Assembly: GCF_002105155.1 (NCBI RefSeq)
Contig: NW_019028986.1
Location: 692,501-756,500 of the forward strand
Direction: 5' to 3'
Source: Lobosporangium transversale
Taxonomy: Eukaryota; Mortierellomycota; Mortierellomycetes; Mortierellales; Mortierellaceae
Length of the DNA stretch: 64,000 bases
The notes below the pieces were generated by a model. It did not search any database. It saw only the letters and a list, made by a program, of their open reading frames with translations, and had not been told where the DNA came from. This document shows positions 24,862-37,747 of this stretch, piece after piece. Both the position numbers and the translations under genes were made by a program. Numbering within the stretch: the stretch's first letter is position 1; each line of letters opens with the position of its first letter.

Positions 24862-26272
24862 GGTCAATGCTGATAGGGAGAGTCACCTTGGATCGGGTGC
24901 ATGCCCCACTATTACTTTTACCTTGTACCACTCTTAGAGCCACGCACGCCATGGCCTGCAGCGCGTGCAACCTTAGTTGAGCAATCTAATCAAGGTTTTT
25001 TGGTTATTTGCCATTCCGTTTTCCATTTCTGCTAGGGACATTCGCCCATCGAATCAGGCAGCTTCGTGCCCCCAAAGGCTATCGTAATTTCTTTCTCTCT
25101 TTTTTTATGGGAACTTGAACTTAATTAAGATTAATCGGGGACAACCCTCACACACAAGGATTGAAGCAGAAACGCTTGAGGTACTGAATGGCTCAGTGTC
25201 CTGATGACGATGATTATCACTGTGATGTTAATGTTAATGTTGAAGGGTCAGAAAAAAGGAAGAACAAATAAAAAAAAAAAAAAAAAAAAAAAAAGAAGGA
25301 AAAAGAGCACACCTGTCTCCATTGGACCATTGACGATGAGTAACTTTTTGAAAAGTGTCAATGTCCCTGTTTCCCTTGCTTGCTTTTCCTTGCCCCTTAC
25401 TCTGTGTTGATCTAGGTTCCTGCCATTACTGTGTACACGTTGTCTGTTCTGTTGCCTTGCCTGCATGAGTGAAGATACAAATGCAACCCTTGGGGTCAAT
25501 CTCATCCCTAGAGTTCTGATGCAGATTCTCACTCACTGATGACACATACACACGTTCATGTTCATGTACACTTTTCAAACTTACATGATCGTGCTAACTG
25601 CAAAAAAAAAAAAAAAAAAAAAAAAAAGGTGTGCGAGTGAGAGAAAAAGGAAAGCATTGACCATGTCACCCCGTGAGAGCCTTTCACACTTTTAGAGCCG
25701 TTTCGTGCTACGAACCATATGGACTGGTCCCCGTGGTTGAATTGAAATCGAACGTCTTTTCTTTCTCCCTTTGTACACGCCTTTTCAAGAAAATAGATCG
25801 ATCTCTCTTTGCTTTGTCTTTGAACACTCTGTTGTCTTTCCATTCTCTCCCAGTCGCTTTTTTTTATTTTTAACGACTCTCTCTCCCTTCGAATCTTTTT
25901 TATTTAGTGATTGCATCTCTTTCAATCAATCGTCGGTCCTTGCTTTCATCAATTCACACACACAGACACACACAGACACACACAGACAGTCTTTCTACTA
26001 TCAGTATCATCGCATCCATTCCGGACTAGAAAAAAAAAGAATACTCCATCCATTTTCCGATTTTATTTCTGTCATTAAATCTCTTTTTTATTTTATATCA
26101 TATCCAACCGACTTCAGCCTCGGCATTTCCCAATATTTCCTTCTCTTGCTCCTTCGCTCCTTTCTTCTTCTCTCTCAAGATACTTTGTATCTTTATTCTT
26201 AACATCTATTCACCAAGAATATCCACTTCTTCCTCTTTTCAACAAACTTCTCCATTTTAATTTATTTACAAA
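23841..26272. other. Intergenic region, 2.4 kb
   Basis: Contains an (ATA)n-type triplet array at 24318-24348, a T32A14 palindrome at 24816-24861, poly(A) at 25270-25293 and 25601-25627, and CACACAGA repeats at 25963-25988. From about 25850 the + strand becomes pyrimidine-rich, as expected for the promoter and 5' UTR of the next gene. No RNA gene or coding region recognised. Confidence 0.5.
24816..24861. repeat. T32A14 homopolymer palindrome
   Basis: 32 T followed directly by 14 A in intergenic DNA. Confidence 0.9.
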
Positions 26273-27207
26273 ATGGCGATGATGGAGCAACATGTAGCTA
26301 GTTCTTATTTCCAGACCACACATTCTCGAGTTGACTCGAAACTACATTCCGACTTGTCTTCCGAAAAAGCGATAGACGACTTTTCATATACACTTGCAAA
26401 GCCTGTCTCCCCCGGAGGACTTCGTCGCTGTGCCGCCACTCGAGATTTAACAAGGTAAAAAAAAAAAAAAAAAAAAAAAGACTTGTCTCAACTAACACGT
26501 TTTCTCCAAACCATTTCTAGCACTCACCTTTATTTATTTTTATTTTTTTAACGGATATTTATGGGAAAATGGACTAAATAAATATTTATAGTATAGGTTC
26601 GAATGTTAACTATTGCGCAAAGGTCTCGGTCGATTATATGCTTGGCGATGCCTCGACGCCTTTCCACGCTCCATCATGGAAACTGCTTGCTCCTAATGGA
26701 AAGAGCAATGAGATCGTTGTTGACAATGTAAGCATTAATCAACTTGTGGGTGTATTCCTGTGATGATGGCAAAAAATCCCTACACTCTGCAGCCTACGGA
26801 TGGTGGTGTCAATTCAATTTTTACTGGTATAAAACAATTCTTGACGCTTATTCGTTTGTTCTTATTTCTACTAGCTCGAGACTGTTCGCCGTTTCAAGAA
26901 AAGTTTGTACATGCAATTATGCTCTGTAGTATCAGAGGAAGGAATTCAATGCGTGTCAGAAGATACTTGGTCCGAGCTCTATCTCTTTCGAAAACAAACA
27001 GACGGATCGGGTGCAGTGACGCGGTATGAGCCAATTGAAGGCGATCAGGAGGCATTATACATGTTTGCACTCAAGGATGGTGATCAGATTGTGTTGCTGA
27101 TCCACGAAAATTATGAATATGGACGATCAGGATCTGAGGTTGACTCAGTTGCGCGATGGGTTGAGACGATTCAGCAACAGACAGAGTTTGAAGCTGTTGA
27201 TGCCTAG
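26273..27207 (+). CDS. Hypothetical protein, 216 aa, three exons
   Basis: Exons 26273-26454, 26592-26727 and 26875-27207 join in frame with GT-AG sites (gtaaaa/ttatag, gtaagc/actag). The predicted protein starts MAMMEQHVASSYF, has a Ser-rich N terminus, then a mixed alpha/beta-looking region. That region includes NVNYCAKVSVDYMLGD, a basic stretch LETVRRFKKSLYMQLC, and GDQIVLLIHENYEYGRSG near the C terminus. I do not recognise the family and see no membrane helix or signal peptide. A pyrimidine-rich leader precedes it. In the second intron an alternative short exon (about 26792-26825) was considered but breaks the frame. The start and exon count are reasonable guesses. Confidence 0.55.
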
Positions 27208-27955
27208 GAGCCATGTCTATCCCATACGCACATGGGTAACAAGAACCGCAAAGCATACAACCCCATTTTATTTTCTCGTCGACCCACTGTGTTTCAATTA
27301 GCATTGAGTAATTTAGCTCGCATTCATTTCCTTGTAAATATATGGCTGCTTTTTTTAATTTTGCAAGAACTTATTCTCTGATGAACCAAAAAAAAAAAAA
27401 AAAAGATAGGAAACAAGTTCTTGAGAATGAAGAAAAGTCTTATTAATATTATTGTTATCACTGTAACACTTTAGCTCCTTGTCCATAAGGAGTCTCTTTG
27501 ACTTGCAGGAGACGATATATCTTTTTTTTTTTTTTTTTTTTTTTTTTGACTGATATCATTCTCGACATGATCCGATGTGATATGAAGGGAAGACGAGAAC
27601 GAAAGGAAGATGAGAAGAATAATCCAAAAGTATCTCGCCCACAATCCGCAAACATCAACAGTGCAAGGCACATGCAAGTAGAGATGAAAATAAAGAGGGG
27701 ACGAAACTAAAGTCGACGAGCCAAACTTTGTTTTTTTTTTTTTTTTTTTTTCCTTTGACGTGTCATTCAAACTTCGGGTAATAGTTCCCTCTTTTGCTTT
27801 CTTTTTCTCTTTCTCTTTTTTGCTTTTAATCCCTATTTTTTTCACCGCAACAACTATCTTGTTAGAAACCAAGGAGCAGTGAAAACCCAAAGGCCGTCAT
27901 TGTACATAATTTAATTTCGCAAAAAAAGGAAAAAAGTTTTATCAAAGGGATTCCA
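27208..27955. other. Intergenic region
   Basis: Contains poly(A) at 27388-27404 and poly(T) at 27521-27547 and 27730-27750. No gene recognised; frames on both strands are Lys/Phe runs. Confidence 0.5.
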
Positions 27956-28633
27956 ATGGATTCAATGACAATGACTCGAGTCATTGTAATCGCTCTTTTC
28001 GCCCTGATGGTCATCAGCATCGTAGCAGCAGATGAACCCAACTGTTCGGTGAAGCATCCTTCAACTGGTAAATTTTATGATCTCAGCCCATTAGTTAAGA
28101 AGGACAATGAGTAAGTAAAAAAAAAAAAAAAAAAAAAAAACTCTTTTAGCAATTAGGCCGCTAGGAAGCAGAGGCGTCGAATAGTCTGTACGGAATACAG
28201 AACAAAAGGAGATGAACTCAGTTTTTTTTAATATTCAATAGTAATGACTGGACGCCAGATACAGGTGCTGATAAATCCTGGGAATTCAGACTCAATGTCT
28301 GTCATACAGTGCTGAAGAAGGAATTGGATGTCAAAAATCCAGATGGGATTGCAGCATGGGGCAAGAAGAACAAGGGGACTTCATTAGGGTAAGAGAAGGC
28401 TTTTTACTCTTTCCAGACTTCTGCTTCCTTGGATTGCTTAACAGAAACCGACTTTTTTTTCTTTCTTTCTTTCTTTCTTTCTTTGGCATCGACTTCGTTA
28501 GAAAGCTGAGCAAGAATCCATTTTTCAGAGGTATGAATCGAATTGAAGAGAGAGCAAAAAAAAAAAAAAAAAAAAAGGATACATTACTGTCAACGTACTT
28601 TATGGTTCATAATGAGCTGATGATCTTCATCTA

Positions 28634-28681
<48 letters not shown>

Positions 28682-28807
28682 TAGGTGATAGTTTACTTCT
28701 GGAATATAAGGATGGTGATGAATGTCCCAACACCAATGGAAACTACAAAAAGTCAACGCTCATCCGATTCATGTGTGATACTTCAGTCAGCGGACAGGTA
28801 AACCGAT

Positions 28808-28842
<35 letters not shown>

Positions 28843-29360
28843 CCTCGCTTTGGGTTTAATAGCTTTGCCAAGACAAAATGGTCAAGAAAAACCTAAAGCT
28901 TCTTTCCTCCCGTGACACGGGCCCAATTCCAGGCATGTTTTCTTACAAAGCCTCATCTTGATCTTTACTTTTCTCCTTGTTGATCATAGGGCAATCCAAC
29001 ATTGTTAGCTAACAACAACGACTGTAACTTTTGGTTTGAGTGGCGTACCCCCGCAGCATGCGCCACGGACCGTCCCACTCCTACCAACGGCGGTGGAGTC
29101 TTTGGAACCATGTAAGCAGACAAGAATATCGGCAGAATTTGATGACAGCTCATATTCTTTACAAAGCTGTTAATTGTCTTTGGATACATTCTAATACTCT
29201 TTTTTATTTTTTATTTTTTTTAGTATTGGCATTGTAATCTTTGTTTACATTGTTGGAGGTGTAGCATATAACCGCATTGTACATCACGCCCGTGGATTGA
29301 AGCAGATCCCCAACTACCAATGGTGGGCTGAGGCGTTTGATTTTGTCAAGGTAATGAGAC

Positions 29361-29396
<36 letters not shown>

Positions 29397-29686
29397 AAGC
29401 TAGCCTTAAAGTGCAACGAATCATGTACATTATTGATATCTACAAAGATGAACATGTATGGTTTTGTGATCCCAACCATACCACCCGGAATGGAATGGAG
29501 AATTAGCATTTTTTATTAATGTGAAACTGTCTAATTTTTTTTTTTTTTTTTTTTTTTTAGGATATGTTGATTATCTTATTTGCAAAGTGCTATCGTCCCA
29601 AGCGTTCACAGTCATACCATAATCTTCCTAATGATTCAGAGATTAACACGCTGATGGATTCAGAATATGAGGAGGATGAGCCTTGA
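27956..29686 (+). CDS. Cation-dependent mannose-6-phosphate-receptor-like sorting protein (Mrl1-type)
   Basis: Type I membrane protein expected to sort cargo between Golgi and vacuole or endosome. Seven exons join in frame: 27956-28110, 28242-28388, 28502-28530, 28685-28797, 28990-29111, 29224-29350, 29561-29686, giving 272 aa (animal CD-MPR about 277). An N-terminal signal peptide is visible (residues about 1-25, hydrophobic VIVIALFALMVISIVAA). A lectin-like MRH domain follows with paired Cys, STLIRFMCD and NFWFEWRTPAAC. One transmembrane helix (TIIGIVIFVYIVGGVAYNR) precedes a short cytosolic tail. The membrane-proximal GLKQIPNYQWWAEAFDFV parallels the GMEQFPHLAFWQDL stretch of animal CD-MPR, and the tail ends in acidic SEYEEDEP. 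Exon 3 is only 29 nt. Whether it binds mannose 6-phosphate is unknown. Confidence 0.85.
28636..28681. repeat. T29A17 palindrome in an intron of the MRH receptor gene
   Basis: 29 T followed by 17 A; the A run ends two bases before the TAG acceptor of exon 4. Confidence 0.9.
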
Positions 29687-31048
29687 GGGAGAATGAAGAA
29701 GGAAATAGAATAAAAAATAAAGTAAAATCTGAACGAAGTGTTATGGGTTCACAGAAAGGAAAAAAAAAAAAAAAAAAAAAAAAAAAGGCGGAGGATCTTT
29801 TTCTGAAAGAGTGTTTTTGTCTGAACTAATTTCTTGATAATGGAGCTAAAAGATGAAAAGGTCAAACGGGTCCAAATGGAAGCGAGTAGATGGTTTTTGT
29901 ATTGAGACTGAATACGACAAGATTGATCTGCTTGCTGTTGCTGCTTGTTGTCAATGTCTGTCAGATATGCCAGATACGGAGTTGATGAACTGGGAACAGA
30001 TACGTTTTCACAGTATAATGCAAATCTAATTTGTCTGTTTGCGTGTTGGGCGTTAGCTTGATGTAAAAGTAAAGGTAAGAATGTAAATGTTAATATATAA
30101 TGTAATTGTAGGACAGGGTCATGCTGTTATCCTTTTTGGATTGAACGCAGATCGGATATCCTGTCTGTGTCCTGTGCATCTCCTCTAGTCTCGCACTGGG
30201 CAAATGCGCAAATGCATGCAAGAACAGTTTGTATATACAATAAAAGAGCATTATTCAATGAGGATCATTTCAGAAGGCAGGGTGCATATGGTTGGAGGAG
30301 GAGGAAGGGGCATTTTTTGGCTGTTCCTGTCACGAGAGACAGCGAATTAAAAAGAAAAAGAAAAAAGACTGAGGAATAGAGATGAGCACAAGAGCATCAA
30401 GTCTAAAAGGTTCTATTTGTCTATTTCAATAATGCGATAACACGCACTTTTCCAATTCTCCTTACTTCCCTTTCCTTTTCCTTTTCCTTTTCCTTTTCCT
30501 TTTCCTTTTCTTCTTACTGTCTCCAATCCAAGTTTTATTTTCATCTCTTGTCCTCTTTCTCTTTCTCTTCCCCCTCCCCTTCTCTTTCTTATTTCCCATT
30601 GCCGTTGACTCTTCTCTCCCCTTTATTTTTTATGGATAATTAAACACTCTCGTCCACTCACTCCACTGCTCCAGTGGTTTTCATTCGTACTCTTGTTCAT
30701 TTTATATTTATTTTATATTTTTTATTTTTTTTTTTATCTTTATTTTTTACTTTTTATTCACTTTCTGACAAAGATATAAAGATATCCACTAGACAATATA
30801 AAGTACCAGAGCCCACCTTTTTCTTTTCTTCATCATTTCATTTCATTTCGTTTAATTTCATTGCATTCATCATTTCATCTTTTAATTGTATAAAATCCTC
30901 ATCCTTCTTCAGCACAAACATTTTTTTATTTTTATTTTTTATCATTTTTATTTCATTTTTTTTTTTTTTTTTTTTTTTTAGCGTGTTTTAGTTAATTGTA
31001 AATTAGCTTCATAGTATCATTATTTTCAACCACCACCAACGAAAAATT
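29687..31048. other. Intergenic region with pyrimidine-rich promoter
   Basis: Poly(A) lies at 29761-29786. From about 30450 the + strand is strongly pyrimidine-rich, with a CCTTTT hexamer array (30474-30508) and a poly(T) run ending about 70 bases before the next start codon. This fits promoter and 5' UTR of the PPP4R1-like gene. Confidence 0.5.
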
Positions 31049-33637
31049 ATGGCGGGTAAGTGGTGTTTAATTCTGAGCGTGTATGCAAAGGGAAAGACTG
31101 TAGGAATAAGAGAAGAATCAAAAAAAAAAAAAAAAAAAAAAAAAGTGGATGTGGATGAATTAAACATGCAGGAAACAACTTCTACAAAACACGGTAGCGA
31201 TCACCTTTTTCTTTTTTAAAACCGTATCCCTTGATGGATAACATTCACACTAAAAAAAATAAAATAAAATAAAAAGTACACCCCTGACAGTAGACACATG
31301 GCACTTGTTGACACACAGACAGAGGCAAAGCACAGAACTGAAACTAAACAAAAAAAAGTTTGAAGAGAATGTGTCTGTGTGTCAGCCATGCATTTCTGCC
31401 AAAGACATGCCGTAATACACTACGCTACCACAACAGAAATATATTCAATATTCATAACACAAAAGAAACTATATTCATCTTCATTACTTGGAGGCCAAGG
31501 AAGTTTACGGAAGAAAAGAATAATGAGAAGGAGAGTTTATCAGATAATAAACACATCAACATTGAAAAATAGGGGAAGGCATGCTATGGCATGGCACAGG
31601 CAACACGCGGATGCTTGTGATAAAACCCTAAAATATCAACTTGTTCAACTGTGATGTTTGTAATCACTCTAAACTTTTTTTCTTTCTTCTTCTCCTTACC
31701 TCAACTAAAAGATCTCGGCTTGTATTTTGGAGATGAGGATGATGACCAGCTGGTGCAGGAAGACAAGGCACTTTCGTATCTCGTTCTAGCAAATGAGCAA
31801 GATGATGCCTTCGATCCGGTCGACACTGAAAAGCTCTTGGCCCAAATGAGTGCAGGTATTTTATTGTCAAAACACTAAAAACACACCATTTTTGTTTGTG
31901 CAACAATAAAAAGCCAAAGAGCAAGCCAAACTCATCTAATTCACCTTGCTTACTCCACACACACACACACATTATAGGTTCACTCATCTCCCATGGGATG
32001 GAGCTCGAGGAAGATACAGACGTCGTCCAGCTTTTAACTGAGCCAAACCTCTCTGCTCTTGAAAAAACCCAGCTACTTGCGCAGAGTCAATACGACTTTC
32101 ATCGGTAAATACTCCCATAAAAGCAATCTCTCCACAATATGCATAATGGATAAATACGGGAAAAAGAGATATTGTTCCTCTGTTGTGCCATGACGTGGAC
32201 ATTAAAGTCCTCATCGTCAACCCAGCTATTTTCATTCAATAATATTCCATTCAGGAGTTGGCATGCTTATATTCTAAATTGGCTTCTGAAAAAAGAGTGG
32301 ACGAATTAGATGAGCAGAAGAAAAAAAAAAAAGAAAAAAAAAAAAAAAAAAAAAAAAAGTGCTCAGATTGGCCATGCGATATTTTCACAATAGTGGCATG
32401 CATGACAAACAACACCAACAAGAACTACCATAACCACTACCACAATAACAACAATGACAACGATGGCAACAATAACAACAATTTATACAATCTCGTCTAG
32501 TTTAGTTGAGCATGTGTTTATTTCTTTCTATTCGCTTCAACCTTCTATTTTCAACCTGACGCTGTACTACTTGAACTAACGCTCTCAAAACTTTCGTTAA
32601 TTATTTTATGATGCTTAAAAATCTCTTGTTTTTTATTGTTTGTACCTTCTGTCCACTCGTCTGTCTGTCTTAAACCTCCGTTTTTTGCTTCGTATCTATT
32701 GGGCTATTTGTCTCAATAACAGATCATTCCTGGCAAGAGAATTGCCCACGTTACTGATGCAGATGAGACCTCAGCAGGCTATTTCACATGTGATACCTAT
32801 TATCCGAGACTTTTCTCTAGATCCCATGGATCCCGTCCGTGAGTCATTGGCCTCGCAACTCGATAAGATTGTTTTGTACTTTTTACGCGTAAGATAAAGC
32901 AAAATGCTTGTACTATGCTGTAGTATTATTAGCTGTAGTAACAATTGCTGTAATGGTGAAAGCATGATGAGAGCACCGGTACCGCGCAGGTTTTTATTAT
33001 TCTTCATTTTCCTAGTCGCAAATTAATTAACCCTTGCGTTCATTTACAACTATTGGACGGTGCTATCAATACTTTAGAACTCTATAATTGAACATAATAT
33101 CCCCAAGAAACAAATGGCTCTTGACGATGAAAGTGAAGATTATAATGATCAAGACCATATCAACATTGATGACAAGGGCAGGACTAGATCCCTTCCAGAC
33201 ATTCATACAGAAGAAGCAATATCAACAGGATTACCGCCATTATTACATGATACATTTACACCCATTTTTTTGAATCTTCTGTTGGATCAGAATGCAAGTA
33301 TTGCACATCAAGCTCGATTGGCGGTCGATGCTGTAGCCCAGAATGTATCGGATGAGGTTATGGAGAGCGAGATCTTGAACGGCGTCATTGCAGGATTACA
33401 AAAATTGTATATGCCTCCTGAGATGGAACAACAACAACTTGATGAAAACGAAATCAACAGCTCAGGTTCAGGAGAAACTGTAGCTGTAACCGTGATCGAG
33501 CATGGAAACGACCATTTTGGCTCATATAATATTGATCTGGATGGAGAAGCTGAGCTAGGGAAGATGCTCGTTGTTGTGGTAAGCAATCTTTCTTTTCCTC
33601 TTGGTCTGATAACAAAAGTTACTTTTGTCAAAAGAAC

Positions 33638-33668
<31 letters not shown>

Positions 33669-33835
33669 CTAATTTGTAGGCGCTTCTCTGTTTCTATTCC
33701 ATTCCTAATATCTAGTTGTTGACAGCGCTGGCGCCATTACTTGGACCCGAAAGATGTACTCGTATCATTGTTCCAAAACTTGAAAAGTTCACTACTAACT
33801 CTCAATTCTATGTCCGCAAGGTACTACATAGCAGG

Positions 33836-33866
<31 letters not shown>

Positions 33867-36800
33867 TTATATCGCTAGTTTCAATAAGGTGGAAGCATCT
33901 ACTAACTGTTTGTTTTATTTATGTATTTTACAGGAAATCGTCATGGCCTTGGGGACACTTTGCAAGATGGTGGATCAAGACGTGGTCGTAAAGCGACTCT
34001 TACCATTGTATGATATCTTTGTTCAGGATGACACCTGGCATATCCGACGAGCATGTTGCACCATATTGGCTTCTTTTATTGGATCCTTACCCCTAGATAT
34101 GAAGGCCAGCAAAGTCGAGGAGATTTATGATATTTTTTCTGTCGACGTTAGCCGTTCTGTTCGTAATTCCGTAATGGAAGTTCTCGGCGAAGTCATTGCA
34201 GGGTTTGAAAAGGAAAAGGTGCCTGATTCACTCTTGAGTTATTTCCTGGACATGGGTCAACAGCCGATGAATGACCATGAACGTGCTGTCATGTGTGCGT
34301 TTAGCTTCCCAGGTAAGAGCTTTTTTTTTTTTTTTTTTTCTACTATCATTATTATTATCTATTCAAAAAAGCGTTCCTCATTACAATTTACATTGTGCGG
34401 CATAACAATAAGCCTAGAGTATAGACTCCGCTTAGAATTCTAACATCTTCCTTAATTTCATCTTTTTTTTTTTTTTTTTGTATTTATACAAAATGATGGA
34501 AAACAATAGCCGTTGTTTTGACTGCAGGACGATCAAAGTGGGAGCTCATGAAACCCGTTTACATCAAATTGGCTGGAAGCTTCCGTGCACCTATTCGGCG
34601 ATCTCTCGCCTGCTCTTTACATGAAATTGCAAAGATCTTAGGGCCTGAGCTTGCAGATCGTGATCTAGCGCCTGCGTTTGCGGATTGCTTGATGGCATTA
34701 GAGGACGAGGTCAAAGAGGGCGTTCTGGGGCATATTGTCGATTTTATCTCCTGTCTTTCTCCAAGTTGTCGCTCGGATGTGTTGCATGATCTCCTGAGAG
34801 CTTGGACAGAGCAACTGGAACGGTCTAGCAATTGGAGACTACGGGATACACTCACAGGTCAGATCGCGGCCCTGTGTGAGATTGCAGACGGCACCGATCT
34901 TTTACAAGTGTTGCTGCCTTTGGCCGTCAAGGCATGTACAGATTCGGTTTCGACGATCCGTGAATCTGGTGTTCTGGCGTTCCCTGCCCTCTGGGAAGCT
35001 AGTGGACGCGTTGGACCGATCCCTGTGACCAAAAAGAAGGATATCAAGAGAGAATTTTCGTGGTCCTCATCAAACCTTGTGTTCCCTCCCTTACATGTTG
35101 GCGCTGATGAGGATGAGGACGATGAGGATGAGGATGAGGATGATGATGACGAGGAGAATGAGGATGAGGAAGATGAGAATGAGAATGAGAAGAAGCCTTT
35201 GTTCGTTAGCCAAAGCCCTGATCATGATATGGAAGATGTTGAGATGGAGGATATGACTGGAGACTCGACTGACAGCCCCAAAGACAGTGAGACCGAGGCT
35301 GAAGCCGAAGGTACAGATGACAGTGAAGATCTAGACGATAGGGAAGGTGACAAGTACTCAGTGTCTCTCAAAGCGAAGGCCTCTGAACAGCAAAAACAAC
35401 GGCAACAGCAACAGCAGAAGCGAGCGCAAATGCAGCAAAAACAGCAGCGTCAGCAACAAGAAATGACCACAATCAAGGAACAGATCATTGCTCAAACAAA
35501 GGATTTTGCCATTCATGGTGGGTTCCGGTCTCGAGTGGTGGCGGTTCAAATTATTCAGTCCTTGCTCGATTACGGAGTTTCTATCCCGGAATTTGAAGAT
35601 TATTTCTTACCCATTCTGGCAGATCGTTTGGCGGACGACTCCGTCGCTAATATCCGGATTTGGGTCGCACGCGTAGTAACCTGGATCGTTGACAGTGGAT
35701 ATTATGGTGATGCACCCATCTCACCTTCGTTACGTGAGTTGCATTTGAAGCTTCAAGAAGATCCTGATCGGGACGTCAGGATATATTCAGGAGGGCCATT
35801 AATTCTTCCAGAAAAGAAGAAGCCTCAAAAGCCGAAAAAAGCAAAGCGCAAGGCAAAGAATAAGAATGGCGATAATGAGGACAACGGGAAGAACAAGCTG
35901 AGCACGGCAACAGACCTTGATACTCGGGGCAGTAGGGCAGTGAAGACATCAGCATCAACCCTTACAGTCTTCCACCAAAACCCCAAGAGCGGCGAGTTGA
36001 TGGCGATAGAGGACAGGGATGAAGCCGAGATACAGCTTCTGTTCCAAAACGAACTGAACAATGAGGATGCTGCTGAGCTTAATGATAGCGACGAAGAAGT
36101 CGAAGATAGTGATGATGGCGATGATGACGGTGACGACGACGACAACGACAACGATGAAGATGAAGATGATAACGATAATGACGGAGATGAGAAGGGTGGG
36201 AAAGAGGAAGAGAAGGCTAGTCAGGGCAGTATTAATGGCCCCGAAGCGTCCTTCAGATCTAGCGATGACAGAGAGGTCCATATACCTAGTGATTTAAACA
36301 GTGACGATAAATGCACTGTAAGGCCATCAGATCCGGCTAGAGAAGAAGAGAAAGAAGAGAGGCCTGTTCCCGTCGAACTCAGAGTGGAGGCAAAACATAC
36401 AGAGCAAACAGGATATGCGAAACCTAGCACTAACTCTCTAGACATTGTTGAGCAGGCAGCTGTTGCTCAAGATGGAAATGATAGTGAAGATGAGAAGGAT
36501 GAAGAGGAGGACGAGGATGCTGACGAGGATGAGACAACAGTAGTGCATAGCGTAGTGCCTTACTCGACCTCAAGTGCCAATGGTGTCAGCCCTCTAGATG
36601 TTGAGATGGAGGAGGATTTGCTTGAGAAAGAAGAGCCTAGAGATACTGACTCTGGTCCAAGTTCAAGTGAGACTGAAGAGAGTTCAGAATTAGAGTCAAG
36701 CCAAGAGCCAAGTATAGAAAGCTGTGCTACTGTTACCATCGTCGACACTACAAGCTGTAGCAATAATAGTACAACTACCACCACTACCGCTACTGCCGCT

Positions 36801-37445
36801 ATTATAGCTACGTTTTTGGGCCTGGATGAGCCCACTGTTGCAACCGCATTCCCGCCCTTGTCTTCGTCCTCTAAATCCTATCCCATTCAATGGCGCTCAC
36901 CGCCACCGGCCCTCAGTTATGCAGCATTGTTGAAGGGCACTATCAACATCAACAACACTAAAAGCGATAGCAATAGTAATAGCAATCAACAGAAATCCAA
37001 AGGACGCACGTCGTCGGATATTACCACTCTGACCTCATTCAGACAGGCCAACCTTTCAGAGCCACTGCATCACACAGCTACAGCCACATCAGCATCGATA
37101 GCCATGACAGCGACCACAGCTACGACCACGACAGCGCCTATGACCACAACGATTGTAAATACTACTCCGACAACCACTACGGGCGATAAAAAACTTAATA
37201 GTCTTAAAAAGGACAATATATTGATTGAGGCATCTCTGTCTCTCTCAGCTTCGCGACTGTCACCGTCGTCGTCGTTATCATCATCTTCTTCTACGTCGCC
37301 ATCCCCATCTTCCAGCAAACCAATCTCCTCGTCCCCGGTAACCTTCCCTCTGCGATTCTCATACGCGGCCGTTGCTGCTCGTACTTTTTCTCCACCACCC
37401 TTGACCCCCGTCATTGGTGGCACATCTACAGCCATGACATTCTGA
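31049..37445 (+). CDS. PPP4R1: Protein phosphatase 4 regulatory subunit 1-like HEAT-repeat protein
   Basis: Scaffold/regulatory subunit expected to bind the PP4 catalytic subunit. Eight exons join in frame: 31049-31055 (only ATGGCGG), 31712-31855, 31978-32104, 32723-32888, 33078-33578, 33716-33820, 33934-34312, 34528-37445, giving 1448 aa. N-terminal HEAT repeats match human PPP4R1 in order (DFHRSFLARELPTLL; MALGTLCKMV; DDTWHIRRACC). GRSKWELMKPVYIKLAGSF and RRSLACSLHEIAKILG match the C-terminal HEAT block. The fungal copy is longer: an acidic Asp/Glu stretch (about 669-704) and a Gln-rich stretch interrupt it before a further HEAT-like part. A Ser/Thr/Asp-rich tail beyond about residue 900 has no animal counterpart. 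The tail contains SYAA twice (1273-1276 and 1421-1424). The first two codons reproduce the animal start MADL. Confidence 0.85.
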
Positions 37446-37747
37446 AGTATCTTTGAAAAAAAAAAAAAAAAAAAAAAAAAAAACCCCCTTCATTCATATA
37501 ATGCATCTTTGATATCATTACAATAGTCATATTATGATCATGATTACCCATTTTGTTTAGTATATACAGCACATGATGTGTATAATACCCATAAAAAAAT
37601 TGTAAAATTCATCTGTTATAGCATTTCTTTATTTTTTTTTGTGTGTCCACCTTGTCTTGTACGAGAAATGAGACGAAACAGAGGTGAATGATGTCTATCT
37701 TGAACGATGTAAATCTTATTTCAGAATGGATACTGAACCTTTTTCTT
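37446..37747. other. Convergent intergenic spacer
   Basis: Lies between the PPP4R1-like and branched-chain aminotransferase stop codons. Contains poly(A) at 37457-37482. No gene. Confidence 0.6.

Noticed and set aside
24600-24960. Possible tRNA or small RNA
   Set aside because: I looked for a T-loop (GTTCGA-type) with matching acceptor stem and found no complete cloverleaf.
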